From Paractinoplanes polyasparticus (lineage in GTDB: Bacteria; Actinomycetota; Actinomycetes; Mycobacteriales; Micromonosporaceae), in contig NZ_JAHWFK010000013.1 in NCBI RefSeq assembly GCF_019710575.1, forward strand, positions 248,001 through 312,000: a DNA stretch of 64,000 bases, in the 5' to 3' direction. The position numbers were made by a program, and so were the translations under genes. Below the pieces are notes generated by a model, which was given only the letters and a program-made list of their open reading frames with translations, was not told the DNA's origin and searched no databases. Shown here one piece after another: positions 52,362 to 62,891 of this stretch; position 1 is the stretch's first letter; the number at the start of each line of letters is the position of its first letter.

Positions 52362-53360
52362 TTAAAGGCCCCACACCTTGGCTATGCGGGCGAGGGACTC
52401 CTGGCGGGTGGCCGGGTCGTAGACCGTGCCGGCGAGCATCAGTTCCTGCACGCCGGTGCGCGCGACCAGCGCGTCGAGGTCGGCGACCACCTCTTCGGCG
52501 GTGCCCGCGTACTGGGTGCCTCCGAAGGTCTCGTCGACGCCCATCGCGGCGGCCTGTTCCGGCGAGACGATGGGGCCCAGACGGCCCGTACGCAGGCTCT
52601 GGAGCATCACCCGGCTCGGCCCGGCCAGATAGTGGGCCTCCTCTGTGGTCTCGGCCGCGATCACCGAGGCGCTGACCATCGCGTGGGGCTGCGGGAAGCG
52701 CGGCGACGGCTGGAACCCGGCCCGGTAGAGCTGGAGTGCGGCGGCCACGTCGGTGCCGGTCGCGAAGTGATACGCGTAACAGAAGGGCAGACCCAGGGCA
52801 GCCGCGACCTGAGCCCCGTACGTGGAGGAACCGAGCATCCAGACCTCGGGGAAGCTCTCGGCCACCGGCGTGGGGCGTAGCCGGGCGGCCGCCCCGACGT
52901 CGATCCGGTCGTCGCCGAGGAGCGCGAGCACCGTCCGCAGGTGGTCGGGGAACTGCTCGACGGTCAGATAGGGCGAGACCCCGCGCAGCGCGGCCGCCGT
53001 CGCCTGGTCGGTGCCGGGGGCGCGCCCGATGCCCAGATCGATACGCCCGGGATGCAGCGCCTCGAGCAACGCGAACTGCTCGGCGACCACGAAAGGCATG
53101 TGGTTGGGCAGCATCACGCCACCCGATCCCACCCGAATCGTTGCAGTTTGTGCCGCCACCGATGCCATCAAAACGGGCGGCGCGGTCGAGGCGACCGCCG
53201 GCATGTTGTGGTGCTCGGCGACCCAGAAGCGCTGGTAGCCGAGCTCGTCGGCGGTGCGTGCGATGTCGATCGTGCCGCGCAGCGCATCGGCACTGGAGTG
53301 CCCCTCGCGGACCGTGGCCAGGTCGAGAACGGACAGGGGGACACGGTCGGGCGGCGTCAC
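52362..53360 (-). CDS. Luciferase-like (LLM) flavin-dependent monooxygenase
   Basis: A 332-residue bacterial-luciferase-fold protein: LGYQRFWVAEHHNMPAVAST, VGSGGVMLPNHMPFVVAEQF and LHPGRIDLGIGRAPGTD are typical of the alkanal-monooxygenase-like subgroup. It probably uses FMN or F420; the substrate cannot be inferred. Confidence 0.9.
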   Translation of the reverse strand: MTPPDRVPLSVLDLATVREGHSSADALRGTIDIARTADELGYQRFWVAEHHNMPAVASTAPPVLMASVAAQTATIRVGSGGVMLPNHMPFVVAEQFALLEALHPGRIDLGIGRAPGTDQATAAALRGVSPYLTVEQFPDHLRTVLALLGDDRIDVGAAARLRPTPVAESFPEVWMLGSSTYGAQVAAALGLPFCYAYHFATGTDVAAALQLYRAGFQPSPRFPQPHAMVSASVIAAETTEEAHYLAGPSRVMLQSLRTGRLGPIVSPEQAAAMGVDETFGGTQYAGTAEEVVADLDALVARTGVQELMLAGTVYDPATRQESLARIAKVWGL

Positions 53361-53402
53361 GACTCGACCCTAGCGCGCAGCTCGCCAGCACAGACGGAGA
53401 CC

Positions 53403-55535
53403 ATGAGCTACTCAGTCCACACCACCATCGTCGGCCAGCGCCGGCCGTCCCCGGGCCTCGACGGCAAGGGAGCCGGCACGCGTCCCGCCGAGGGGACGCA
53501 CATCGGCTTCCGGCCGGACATCGAGGGGCTGCGGGCCATCGCGGTGATCCTGGTGGTGCTCAGCCACGCCGGGATCGACCGGTTCGCCGGCGGGTACGTC
53601 GGGGTGGACGTCTTCTTCGTGATCTCGGGCTTCCTGATCACGACGCTGCTGGTCAAGGAGCTGGACCGGACGGGAACGGTCTCGTTGCGGGCCTTCTACG
53701 CGCGGCGGGCGATCCGGCTGCTGCCGGTCTCGACCGTGGTGCTGGTGGCGACGGTCGTGGCGGCCTGGTTCTGGCTGCCGGCCACCCGGTTCGCGTCGAT
53801 CTCGAGCGATGCCCTGTTCAGCACCTTCTACGGGATCAACTGGCGGCTCGCGTACGAGGGCACCGACTATCTCAACGCGACCGCGGCGCCCTCGCCGCTG
53901 CAGCACCTGTGGTCCCTCGCGGTCGAGGAGCAGTTCTATCTGTTCTGGCCGCTTCTGCTGCTGGCCTTCTGGGCCCGCCGCCGCGTGCTGGTCGCGCTGA
54001 CCGTCCTGGTCGTGGTGTCGCTGGCGATCAGCGTGCAGCAGACCGTGGCCGCCGCGCCGTGGGCCTACTTCGGATCGCACACGCGCGCCTGGGAACTGGG
54101 CATCGGCGCGCTCGTGGCCATCGCCGGGGGCTTTCTGCGGCGTACGCCCAAGGGTGTGGCCGCCCTGCTCACATGGGCCGGCTTACTGGCTGTGGTCGCG
54201 GCCGCCATCACCTTCGACAAGTCGACGCCGTTCCCCGGCTACGCCGCGCTGCTGCCCGTCCTCGGCACCGCCGCGGTGATCGCCGGTGGCGCCTCGAGCG
54301 GCGGCTGGGGTGCGAGCCGCGTGATCGGGACCGGCCCGTTCCGGTTCGTCGGCAAGCTTTCGTACGGCTGGTACCTGTGGCACTGGCCGGTGCTGATGAT
54401 CTGGCCGCTCGCCCTCGGGCGTGACCCGGGCGTCAAGTCCAACCTGGCTTTCGCCGCGGCCACCCTCGGACTGGCCTGGGTCACCTATCACCTGGTCGAG
54501 AACCCGGTCCGGACGCGGCCGTGGCTGCGCCGCCGGGCCCGGCGGGGAGTGGCCATGGGCCTGATCCTGTCGGCCTCGGCCGCCGTGCTCGCGCTGATCG
54601 CCGGCCAGTTCACCCCCGCCCTGCCGACCGGGCCCGCTGCGCCCGACGTACGGGCCGAACTGGCCACCGCGTACGAGCCGCAAGCCCGCCTCACCCAGCT
54701 GATCACCGCCTCGCTCGGCCGTACCCGGCTGCCGCGGAACCTCACGCCCCGGCTCGCCGACGCGCTGAGCCAGAGCCCGCGGATCTATCAGGACCAGTGC
54801 CACTCGAACTACACCCAGGCGCGGCCGAACCGGCCCTGCGTCTACGGCGACCCCGACGGCGCCCGAACGATGTACCTGATCGGCGACTCGCACGCCGCGC
54901 ACTGGTTCCCGGCCGTCGAGGCGGCCGCCCGCAACCACGGCTGGCGGCTGGTGGCGCTGACCAAGGCTGCCTGCCAGCTGCCCCAGGTGCTGACCTGGAA
55001 CGAGGTGCTCAAACGCCCCTACACCGAATGCGTGACCTGGCGGAACCAGGTGGCGCAGCGGATCGTGCGGGACAAGCCCGACCTGATCGTGATGGCCTCC
55101 AACGACCTCGACAACGGCGGCCTGATCGGCCCCGGCGGCCGGACCATGGCCCGCCCGGCCGACCCGCTCTGGGTGCGCGGCTGGCAGCAGACCTGGCACC
55201 TGTTCAGCGGCACGCCGATGGTGCTGCTGCAGGACACGCCGCTGCCGAAGGGCAACGCCCCCGAGTGCGCGGCGGTGAACGCGCGCCGTCTCGCGAAGTG
55301 CGCCCGCCCGATCGCGCGGGCGATCAGCGAGCGGCCCCGGCGCGACCTGGTCGCGGACGCCGCACGCGCCTCGGGCCTGCGGGTGATCGACCCGACGCCG
55401 TGGCTGTGCGGCCAGGGCAAGTGCCCGGTCATCGTGGGCAACACGCTGGTCTACAAGGACAACAGCCACCTGACCGTCGCCTACGCCCAGGCGATCGCCC
55501 CGGTGGTCGAGCGGGCGATCTTCCCCCGCCGCTAG
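53403..55535 (+). CDS. Acyltransferase 3 / SGNH fusion protein (OafA-like)
   Basis: A 710-residue membrane O-acyltransferase, start chosen at ATG 53403 with GGAGACC upstream. The N-terminal acyltransferase-3 domain has about ten helices with RPDIEGLRAIAVILVVLSHA (catalytic His), DVFFVISGFLIT, RAFYARRAIRLLP and LWSLAVEEQFYLFWP. The extracytoplasmic SGNH domain has GDSHAAHWFP and the late DNSHLT. It likely O-acetylates a cell-surface glycan or exported product. Its stop overlaps the convergent DUF1707 stop. Confidence 0.93.
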   Translation: MSYSVHTTIVGQRRPSPGLDGKGAGTRPAEGTHIGFRPDIEGLRAIAVILVVLSHAGIDRFAGGYVGVDVFFVISGFLITTLLVKELDRTGTVSLRAFYARRAIRLLPVSTVVLVATVVAAWFWLPATRFASISSDALFSTFYGINWRLAYEGTDYLNATAAPSPLQHLWSLAVEEQFYLFWPLLLLAFWARRRVLVALTVLVVVSLAISVQQTVAAAPWAYFGSHTRAWELGIGALVAIAGGFLRRTPKGVAALLTWAGLLAVVAAAITFDKSTPFPGYAALLPVLGTAAVIAGGASSGGWGASRVIGTGPFRFVGKLSYGWYLWHWPVLMIWPLALGRDPGVKSNLAFAAATLGLAWVTYHLVENPVRTRPWLRRRARRGVAMGLILSASAAVLALIAGQFTPALPTGPAAPDVRAELATAYEPQARLTQLITASLGRTRLPRNLTPRLADALSQSPRIYQDQCHSNYTQARPNRPCVYGDPDGARTMYLIGDSHAAHWFPAVEAAARNHGWRLVALTKAACQLPQVLTWNEVLKRPYTECVTWRNQVAQRIVRDKPDLIVMASNDLDNGGLIGPGGRTMARPADPLWVRGWQQTWHLFSGTPMVLLQDTPLPKGNAPECAAVNARRLAKCARPIARAISERPRRDLVADAARASGLRVIDPTPWLCGQGKCPVIVGNTLVYKDNSHLTVAYAQAIAPVVERAIFPRR

Positions 55536-55987
55536 CGGCGCTGCTGGGCGCGGATGACCTGAACGCCGACGGTCACCGCGGCCAGGGCGGCGCCGGGCAC
55601 GGCCAGCCACACCGGCCACGGGTAGATGTCGGTCTCGACGCTCACCGCGACCAGCGCGTAGACCACCAGGTTGACCACGGCCAGGGCGGCCCAGATGGTC
55701 CACAGCACGAGCATCGCGGTGGGCAGCCGGCGGGCGCGGCGACGCTGCTCGGACTCGTGCCGGGAGCGCACCTCGTGCGCGCTGAGGCCCGGACGGGGCA
55801 GGTCGGTGAGGAGCATCAGCAGCTCCTGGTAGGTCTTGGCCGCGTACGCCAGGCCGACCCGCTCGTCGTACTCGTGCAGGGTCAGGCGGCCCTCGTCGAG
55901 CGCGGTCTTCAACTGGTCGGCGACCTTCTGCCGATCCGTGTCGGCGGCGCGCATCGTCTCGATGTCAGCCCGGACATCTTTCGTCAT
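55532..55987 (-). CDS. DUF1707 membrane protein
   Basis: A 151-residue protein. The N-terminal DUF1707/SHOCT-like domain (TDRQKVADQLKTALDEGRLT, LHEYDERVGLAYAAKTYQEL) is followed by a basic linker and two membrane helices. ATG 55987 has GGAGCG upstream. It is common in actinobacteria; function unknown. Confidence 0.85.
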   Translation of the reverse strand: MTKDVRADIETMRAADTDRQKVADQLKTALDEGRLTLHEYDERVGLAYAAKTYQELLMLLTDLPRPGLSAHEVRSRHESEQRRRARRLPTAMLVLWTIWAALAVVNLVVYALVAVSVETDIYPWPVWLAVPGAALAAVTVGVQVIRAQQRR

Positions 55988-56062
55988 CGGACGCTCCTTT
56001 ACGCACCCCGTCGATCGCGTCAGGCTATCCGAGTCGCACGAGCGCCCGGCAGGGGGAAAACC

Positions 56063-56731
56063 ATGAGATTGCGCCTCGAAAACCTTCGTCAGCAGAGGTA
56101 CGGCGATGTGGTCGAGCGCCATCGGAGCGCATACGACCGGAGCGCCGCCGCCGACCGCGACACGCGCACCAAAGACCACTGGAAACTGGACGAACGGGCG
56201 GCCTTCCTCGACCGGTTGCGCGCCGCCGGCGCCCGAACCCTGCTCGAAGTGGGCTGCGGAACCGGTCAGGACAGCCTCTACTTCCAGCAGGAGGGTTTGG
56301 AAGTCAGGGCCGTCGACGTGTCGCCCGCGATGGTCGAGCGCACCCGGGCCAAAGGGATCGAGGCTTCCGTACGGGACGTTCTGGATCTCGGCTTTCCGGA
56401 GTCCACCTTCGACGCGGTCTACTCGCTCAACACCCTGCTGCACGTCCCGAACGCGGACCTCGACGCCGCGCTCCGGGCGATCCGGACGGTCCTCGTGCCG
56501 GGCGGGCTGTTCTATCTGGGCGTCTACGGCGGCGAGGACGAGGAGGGCGTAGCCCTCGAGGACGTCCACGTGCCGCCGCGGTTCTTCTCGTTCCGCTCGG
56601 ACAAGCAGTTGCTGACGCACGCCGAGCGCGCCTTCGAAATCCTCGACTTCCACATCCACGACGCCGCCGACCTGCGCTTCCAGGCGCTCACCCTGGTCAA
56701 GCCGGCCGCCGCGTCAACCGGTGGTTCCTGA
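56063..56731 (+). CDS. SAM-dependent class I methyltransferase
   Basis: A 222-residue Methyltransf_11/25-type enzyme, ATG 56063 with AGGGGG upstream. Motif I is LLEVGCGTGQDS, motif II VRAVDVSPAMVERTRAKG, then FDAVYSLNTLLHV and LVPGGLFYLGVYGG. Substrate unknown. Confidence 0.88.
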   Translation: MRLRLENLRQQRYGDVVERHRSAYDRSAAADRDTRTKDHWKLDERAAFLDRLRAAGARTLLEVGCGTGQDSLYFQQEGLEVRAVDVSPAMVERTRAKGIEASVRDVLDLGFPESTFDAVYSLNTLLHVPNADLDAALRAIRTVLVPGGLFYLGVYGGEDEEGVALEDVHVPPRFFSFRSDKQLLTHAERAFEILDFHIHDAADLRFQALTLVKPAAASTGGS

Positions 56732-56791
56732 TCGCCCCAGCAGGGCGCTCAGCCCGCCAAATGATCGCTCACGCCGCGGTCGAGCGGCCGG

Positions 56792-57367
56792 TCAACCGAT
56801 GCGGCGGCGCAGCAGAGACGCGACTTCGAGCTGGAACGGAAATGGCTCCTCGCGGGCCAGTACCTGGCCGGGACCCACGACCTCGACCGAGGCGTAGTGG
56901 TCGCCGTCCAGGCGTTGAAGGTGCAGCTCCACCGAGTCCTGGGGCTGTTCCACCCGCAGGTACCAGCCGATCCGCGCCGCCGCATACAACTGAGGCTTGA
57001 GCAACCGATCCGTTCCGGCGTTACTCGGTGAGACCACTTCGACGACCAGCTCGGTCTCGGCGGCCTCCACCGTCGTACCGACGTCGTCCGTATCGGCCAC
57101 GAGTAGGTCCGGCTGCAGTATGCGACCGCCGGCCAACCGCAGGTTGACGTCCTGCAGCACCAGGAGCCCGGCCCGCTCGGCTGCGCCACAAAGGCCCATC
57201 GCCAGCAGGAAAGCGATGTGCTGGTGACGCTTGCTCGGTGCGGGACCGGCCCACAGGCTCCCATCGACCAGCTCGACCCGGTTCGAGGTCTTGCCCAGCG
57301 CGAAGAACTCGTCCTCGCTCCACGGTTCCGGATGCTCCAGCAATGCCATGCCCATCGGATCGCCCAA
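56792..57367 (-). CDS. Uma2-family (DUF820) protein, nuclease-like fold
   Basis: A 191-residue protein with the PD-(D/E)XK-like pattern of Uma2 proteins: NRVELVDGSLWAGPAPSKRH, LQPDLLVAD, ETELVVEVVSPSN and LKPQLYAAARIGWYLRV. In-frame ATGs at 57355 and 57349 are alternative starts. Function of the family is unknown. Confidence 0.83.
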   Translation of the reverse strand: MGDPMGMALLEHPEPWSEDEFFALGKTSNRVELVDGSLWAGPAPSKRHQHIAFLLAMGLCGAAERAGLLVLQDVNLRLAGGRILQPDLLVADTDDVGTTVEAAETELVVEVVSPSNAGTDRLLKPQLYAAARIGWYLRVEQPQDSVELHLQRLDGDHYASVEVVGPGQVLAREEPFPFQLEVASLLRRRIG

Positions 57368-57549
57368 CCTGTCGGCGGGTGTTGCCCCCGGCGCGCCAAG
57401 TCAAGCGCTACCCAGGCGACCTGTGCGGCCGCATCTGCGGTCTGACCTGCCACCTCGCCGAGCCAGTCGGTCGACACCGCTGGTCACCAAGCACCTTGTC
57501 ATGAGACCAGAGCAGCCGTCAAGGCCGTCCCTGAACGTGGCCGATTCGG

Positions 57550-58800
57550 CTACATCGACTCGGCGGCCAGGGCCACGCGCAGGCGGTCGCTGGCGCGCTC
57601 GTCGGCTCGGGCGATCGAGCCGTGGGGCACCGCGGCGACCAGGGCAGCCACCGTCAGTACGCCTGCGACCAGGGCGAAGGCCCAGCTGAGGCCGCCCGGC
57701 TGGTCGACGATCGCGCCGGCCAGGGCGCCGCCGGCGGCGCTGCCGGCCACCGAGACGGTGACGACCCAGGTGTAGGCCTCGTTGAGCATCGCGGGCGGGG
57801 ACAGGCGGCCGACCAGGTTGGTTTCGACGGTCAGGGCCGGAGCGATCACGGCGCCGCCCAGGACCAGGGCCATGCCGAGCCAGAGAGGGCTGGGCATGAA
57901 GGCCAGCACCAGGAAGCTCAGCGCCACGCCGCCCAGCAGCCAGGCGAACTGTCGCGGCAGGGCCATCGCGGGGCGCCGGGTGCCGAACCAGATGCCGCCG
58001 AGGGCGCTGCCTACGCCCCAGATTCCGAGCAGTACGCCGCCCATGCCGTCGCCGCCGCCGTGCTGGCTCGCGTAGGCGGGAACGATGACGCCGGCCGCGC
58101 CGAAGCCGATGCCCAGCGCGATGACGCAGACGAGCAGGGCCGGGAAGCCGGAGACCTTCAGCGGGCCGAGACCGCGGGCCTCGTTGGTGTGCGCGTGCCG
58201 GTGGTGGCGCCGCATGACCGGCAGCCGTGAGATCACCAGGGTGCCGATCAGGGTCGCCACCGCGGCTCCGACCAGCGCGGCGGCCGGGCTGGCGACCACG
58301 ACGAAGCCGGCCACCAGGATGGGGCCGAGCACGAAGACCAGCTCGAACAGCGAGGTCTCGGCGGCGATGGCGGCGCCGCGCAGGTGGTGCTGACCGCTGC
58401 CCGGCTCGGTCATGTCTGTCCACGCGCGACGGATCGCGGCGGTCAGGGGCGGGTAGGTGGCGCCGGCTACGGCGGCGGCCACGAAGATCGCGGACTGCGC
58501 GCTGATCAGCACCAGGGCGATGAGGGCGAGCGGGTGCAGCACCGCGGTGGTGACGAGGATCGGTGCGGGGCCGATGCGGTCGGCCAGCCGGCCCGCGACC
58601 GGGCTGATCGCCGCGCCCGCGAGGGCGTAGAGGCCGCCCGCCAGGCCGGCCACGGCGTAGCTGCCGGTGGCCTGCTCGACCAGCAACAGCAGCGCGAGCG
58701 GGGTCATGCCGATGCCGAGACGGGCCAAGATCCCGACGCTCAGAAGAACCCGCCCGCCCGGCAGATGCCAAACGCCCAGGTACTGACGCAGCGCGGTCAC
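57550..58800 (-). CDS. MFS transporter
   Basis: A 416-residue major-facilitator protein with about twelve helices. GTG 58800 ([20 protein letters not shown]) has GAGGAG upstream; a longer frame adds 33 residues without family features. The loop 2-3 motif is GRLADRIGP, and the central loop is His/Arg-rich ([14 protein letters not shown]). Probably a drug or metabolite exporter; substrate unknown. Confidence 0.87.
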   Translation of the reverse strand: MTALRQYLGVWHLPGGRVLLSVGILARLGIGMTPLALLLLVEQATGSYAVAGLAGGLYALAGAAISPVAGRLADRIGPAPILVTTAVLHPLALIALVLISAQSAIFVAAAVAGATYPPLTAAIRRAWTDMTEPGSGQHHLRGAAIAAETSLFELVFVLGPILVAGFVVVASPAAALVGAAVATLIGTLVISRLPVMRRHHRHAHTNEARGLGPLKVSGFPALLVCVIALGIGFGAAGVIVPAYASQHGGGDGMGGVLLGIWGVGSALGGIWFGTRRPAMALPRQFAWLLGGVALSFLVLAFMPSPLWLGMALVLGGAVIAPALTVETNLVGRLSPPAMLNEAYTWVVTVSVAGSAAGGALAGAIVDQPGGLSWAFALVAGVLTVAALVAAVPHGSIARADERASDRLRVALAAESM

Positions 58801-58901
58801 TTCACACTCTCCTCGGTAATGAGTCAACAGGCCTTCGGACCTTAACGCCGGGGCCGCGCGCAACACATCCGGAATACGGGGGGTGGTGTTCGGAAACACA
58901 G

Positions 58902-58931
58902 AGAGGGGCCGCCCTGTCGGACGGCCCCTCT
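58902..58931 (-). terminator. htpX terminator
   Basis: AGAGGGGCCG and CGGCCCCTCT form a 10-bp stem with a 10-nt loop, starting 11 bp after the htpX stop, with CTGTGTTTCC following on the transcript. Confidence 0.72.
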
Positions 58932-58941
58932 TGGACGGAGG

Positions 58942-59814
58942 TCAGCGGACGTACTGGATGGCTCCGGCCTGCTCGCGCAGGCGGGCGACGCGCTGTTCCA
59001 TCGGCGGGTGGGTCGAGAACAGCTTCGAGATGCCGCCGGCCCGGAACGGGTTGGCGATCATCAGGTGCGCCGCGCTGGTCAGCTGGTTGTCGGCCGGCAG
59101 AGGCAGACGCTGGGCACCGTACTGGATCTTCTCGAGAGCACTGGCGAGGGCCAGCGGGTCACCGGTCAGCGTCGCGCCGTCGGCGTCCGCCTGGAACTCG
59201 CGGTTGCGGCTGATGGCCAGCTGGATGATGGTCGCGGCCAGCGGGCCGAGGATCAACATCAGCAGCAGGGCCGCCGGGTTGGGGCTGTCCTCGTCGTCCG
59301 AACCACCGAGCGGCAGGAAGATCGCCAGGTGGGCCAGGCTGGTGACGATGCCGGCCAGGGCGCCGGCCACGCTCGAGATCAGGATGTCGCGGTTGTAGAC
59401 GTGCGACAGCTCGTGCCCGATCACGGCGCGCAGCTCACGCTGGCTGAGCAGCTGGGTGATGCCGGTGGTCACGGCGACCGCCGCGTGCTCCGGGTTGCGG
59501 CCGGTCGCGAACGCGTTCGGCTGCATCGTCGGCGAGACGTAGAGGCGCGGCATCGGCTGCCCCGCACTGGTCGCCAGCTCGCGCACCGTCTGATGGAGCC
59601 AGGGCGCCTCGGCCTCGCTGACCGGCTGCGCGCGCATCGCCCGCAGAGCCAGCTTGTCCGAGAAGAAGTAAAAGCCGGCGTTCATGGCCAGCGAGAGGAA
59701 GACCGCGAACACGAGACCGCCACTGCCGCCGAGCCAATAGCCGGCGCCCAGGATGATGGCCGTCAGCAGACCCAGCAGAGCGGCCGTTTTGAGACCGTTG
59801 TGATGGCTGTGCAA
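58942..59814 (-). CDS. htpX: Membrane zinc protease HtpX
   Basis: A 290-residue M48 protease for membrane-protein quality control. Two N-terminal helices are followed by [19 protein letters not shown], the zinc motif [13 protein letters not shown] (HExxH), two more hydrophobic segments, and the third ligand in [10 protein letters not shown]. It ends [14 protein letters not shown]. Confidence 0.95.
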   Translation of the reverse strand: MHSHHNGLKTAALLGLLTAIILGAGYWLGGSGGLVFAVFLSLAMNAGFYFFSDKLALRAMRAQPVSEAEAPWLHQTVRELATSAGQPMPRLYVSPTMQPNAFATGRNPEHAAVAVTTGITQLLSQRELRAVIGHELSHVYNRDILISSVAGALAGIVTSLAHLAIFLPLGGSDDEDSPNPAALLLMLILGPLAATIIQLAISRNREFQADADGATLTGDPLALASALEKIQYGAQRLPLPADNQLTSAAHLMIANPFRAGGISKLFSTHPPMEQRVARLREQAGAIQYVR

Positions 59815-59931
59815 CAGGAACTCCTTCGATCTGCGGCCCGGTGGGGGCCACGCATCGATGGAACGTCGCCGGCCTGCGGTTTCATCCGGGTTGCGCTGTG
59901 AGTTCGCTGTAGGCGATCAGGTGGTCACGCC

Positions 59932-61395
59932 CTAGGTGAGCGCGTTGAACAGGAGTTGCGGAGCGAAGCCGAGGGCGATGGCGGCCGCCGCGGCGGTGAT
60001 CAGGGCCGCGGCCACGGAGCGGGTCACCGGCAGGCGCGGGTGCAGGGCCGCTTCCAGCAGGTCGGGGTCGGCCACGGGAACGCCCACCCGGGGCGGGGCG
60101 GCGTAGAGCAGGGCTCCCACCCGTACGTAATAGGCCAGGGCGATCACCGCGTTGAGGGCCACCGCCACGGCCAGCCAGGTCTGGTCGTTCTCGATCAGGG
60201 CGTCGACCACGGTGACCTTGGCGAAGAGGCCGGCCAGGCCGGGTGGCAGTCCGGCCAGACCAGCCAGGGCCAGCACCAGGGCCGCGCCCAGCCAGGGGGA
60301 ACGACGGCCGGCTCCGCGGTAGGCCGCGATCTCGCCGCCGTCGGCGCCGGGCGGGCGCAGCGCCGCGACCACGCCGAAGGCGATGAACTCGAGAACCACG
60401 AAGAAGACGGTGTACGCGGCCGCTGCCTCCAGGCCGTCGGCGCCCAGCGCCAAGGGGGCCAGGATGTATCCCGCCTGGGCGATCGACGACCAGGCCAGCA
60501 GGCGGACCATGCGGGTCTGGCGCAGGGCCACCAGGTTGCCGACGGTCATGGTCAGCAGGGCCAGGAAGGCGGTCAGGGCGGCCGCGTCGAGGCGGCTGAC
60601 GATCGCGGCCAGGGCCAGGACGCCGCCCAGCTTGGAGGCGGTGGAGAGGTAGGCAGCGACCGGCAGCGGAGAACCCTCGTAGGTGGGCGGGGCCCAGGCG
60701 TGCAGGGGCACGGCCGCGACCTTGAAGGCCAGGCCGATGACCAGCAGGGCCACGCCGGCCGTGGCCACGGGGGCGGTCACGCCGGCGCCCTCGATCAGGC
60801 GGTCGAAGTGCAGGGCTCCGGTGGCGGCGTAGTTCAGGGCCGCGCCCAGCAGGGCGATGGCCGTGGAGACGACGCTGATCAGGAAGAACGTGACCGAGGC
60901 GGAGGCGCCCGACGTCGTGACGCGTTCCCCGGGGGCGAAGCGGCGCAGGCCCACCAGCAGATAGAGCGGCAGGGTCAGCGTCTCCAGGCCGACGATCAGG
61001 GTGATCAGATCTCCGGCGTACGCGACCACGACGCCACCGGTCATCGAGGCGGCCAGCAGGAAGCAGAACTCGCCGACCGGCGCCGTGCCCAGGCGCAGCG
61101 AGGGGCTCGAAAGGGCCAGCACCCCGACGGTGAGCAGGGCGAACACGACGGCCGAGGTGGCTGCCAGCGGGGTCGGGACCCACGAGCAGGCGCTGCCGTT
61201 CGGATCGCAGAACGTGCCCGCCCGGGCGCCGGTGACGATCGCGGCGACCACGGTGGCCAGGCCGCCCGCGGTCAGGGTGCCGATGGTGGCGGCGCGGCGG
61301 GCGATCAGCAGGTCGGCCAGCAACACCAGCACGGCGGTGCCGGCCGCGGCGTACAGCGGCAGCAGTGAGATGTGATCCACGGTCTGGGCCCTCAT
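59932..61395 (-). CDS. nuoN: NADH-quinone oxidoreductase subunit N
   Basis: Proton-pumping antiporter-like subunit of complex I, 487 residues, about 14 helices. ATG 61395 (MRAQTVDHISLLPLYAAAG) overlaps the nuoM stop by 4 bp. Conserved pump residues lie in LIVGLETLTLPLYLLVGLRR (Glu) and FKVAAVPLHAWAPPTYEGSP (Lys/His). It is the last gene of the nuo operon. Confidence 0.95.
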   Translation of the reverse strand: MRAQTVDHISLLPLYAAAGTAVLVLLADLLIARRAATIGTLTAGGLATVVAAIVTGARAGTFCDPNGSACSWVPTPLAATSAVVFALLTVGVLALSSPSLRLGTAPVGEFCFLLAASMTGGVVVAYAGDLITLIVGLETLTLPLYLLVGLRRFAPGERVTTSGASASVTFFLISVVSTAIALLGAALNYAATGALHFDRLIEGAGVTAPVATAGVALLVIGLAFKVAAVPLHAWAPPTYEGSPLPVAAYLSTASKLGGVLALAAIVSRLDAAALTAFLALLTMTVGNLVALRQTRMVRLLAWSSIAQAGYILAPLALGADGLEAAAAYTVFFVVLEFIAFGVVAALRPPGADGGEIAAYRGAGRRSPWLGAALVLALAGLAGLPPGLAGLFAKVTVVDALIENDQTWLAVAVALNAVIALAYYVRVGALLYAAPPRVGVPVADPDLLEAALHPRLPVTRSVAAALITAAAAAIALGFAPQLLFNALT

Positions 61396-62891
61396 CGGAG
61401 TGCCTCCGTCAAGGCTCGTACGGGAGCGCTCGTCGCGGCCAGCACCAGGCTGGGCGCCACGCCCACGGCGAGCGTGAGGACCACGAGAGGTGACCAGGCC
61501 AGCCACTCGGCGCGGGTGACGGCGTACGGCTCCGCCACCGCCACCGCCGGGCCGTGCGTGACCTTGCGGAGCAGACGCAGGAAGTACGCCGCGGTCAGCG
61601 CGCCGCCGATCGCGGCCAGCACAGCCAGCGTCACCCACAGGCCGCCGCCGCGCTGCACGGCCGCGACCACGGCGAACGCCTCGCCCCAGAAGCCGGCCAG
61701 GCCGGGCAGGCCCAGCGACGCGATGGCGGCGAAGCCGAGCAGGCCGGCCAGCCGCGGTGCGGTCTCGCGCAGGCCGCCGAGGTCGGCCAGTTCACCGGTG
61801 TGCGCCCTGTCCTTGATCGCGCCGGCCAGGAAGAACAGCAGGCCGGTGATCAGCCCGTGTGCGACGTTGCCGAGCAGCGCCGCCTGCAGGCCGGTCGCGT
61901 TGAGCGCGGCGATGCCGAGCAGCACGAAGCCCATGTGGCCGACGCTCGAGTAGGCGATCAGGCGCTTCAGTTCGGTCTGGCGCAGGCAGATCAGCGCTCC
62001 GGCCAGGATCGCGGCCACGGCCAGGATGCCGAGCAGCGGCGCGGCCCACTCCGCGCCCAGCGGGGCGACGCCGACACCGACCCGGATCAGGCCGTACGTG
62101 CCCATCTTGAGCAGGACGCCGGCCAGGATCACCGAGCCGACCGTCGGGGCCTGGGTGTGGGCGTCGGGCAGCCAGGTGTGCAGGGGCCAGAGCGGGGCCT
62201 TCACGGCGAACGCGAGAGCGAACAGGGCGAACGCGGCGTACTGCGTCGAACGGCTGAGATCGGCGCCACCGGCGAGCCGGGCCAGGTCGCCGGTGCCGGC
62301 CGCGACGGTGACGGTGATGACGCCGAGCAGCAGCAACACCGAGCCGAACAGCGTGTAGAGCACGAACTTGCGCGCGGCCCGGCGTCTGTCCTCGCCGCCC
62401 CAGCCCGCGATCACCGCGTACATGGGCAGCAGCACGACCTCGAAGAACAGGAAGAACAGGATCAGGTCGAGGGCCAGGAAGGTGCCGAGGATGCCGGCTT
62501 CGAGGACCAGCAACAGGGCGACCAGCGTACGACCGGAGCCGCCGGCCGGGACCCGCCACATCGTGTACGCGCAGCAGAGCACCGTGAGCAGGCCGGTCAG
62601 CGCGACCAGGGGGTACGAGACGCCGTCGACGCCCAGGTGGAAGTCGAGGCGCAGCGCGGGGACCCAGGACACGTCGAATTCGGCCCACGGCCGTACGGCG
62701 AGAGGGGTGGCCGAATAGGCCGACCAGGCCTCGTCGCGGGCGAACGCCAGCAGCGCGATCGGGATCAGGGTGACCGCGGCGAAGATCGTGCCGGTGAGGC
62801 GGGCCGCGCTGTCGAGGCGTGCCGGGAACAGCGCGAGGACGCCCGCGCCGACAGCCGGGACGAGCAGGACGGCGAGCAGGGCCACGGTCAT
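61392..62891 (-). CDS. nuoM: NADH-quinone oxidoreductase subunit M
   Basis: Proton-pumping subunit of 499 residues, about 14 helices. Conserved features are LILFFLFFEVVLLPMYAVIA (pump Glu), KAPLWPLHTWLPDAHTQAPT and KRLIAYSSVGHMGFVLLGI. It overlaps nuoL and nuoN by 4 bp each. Confidence 0.96.
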   Translation of the reverse strand: MTVALLAVLLVPAVGAGVLALFPARLDSAARLTGTIFAAVTLIPIALLAFARDEAWSAYSATPLAVRPWAEFDVSWVPALRLDFHLGVDGVSYPLVALTGLLTVLCCAYTMWRVPAGGSGRTLVALLLVLEAGILGTFLALDLILFFLFFEVVLLPMYAVIAGWGGEDRRRAARKFVLYTLFGSVLLLLGVITVTVAAGTGDLARLAGGADLSRSTQYAAFALFALAFAVKAPLWPLHTWLPDAHTQAPTVGSVILAGVLLKMGTYGLIRVGVGVAPLGAEWAAPLLGILAVAAILAGALICLRQTELKRLIAYSSVGHMGFVLLGIAALNATGLQAALLGNVAHGLITGLLFFLAGAIKDRAHTGELADLGGLRETAPRLAGLLGFAAIASLGLPGLAGFWGEAFAVVAAVQRGGGLWVTLAVLAAIGGALTAAYFLRLLRKVTHGPAVAVAEPYAVTRAEWLAWSPLVVLTLAVGVAPSLVLAATSAPVRALTEALR

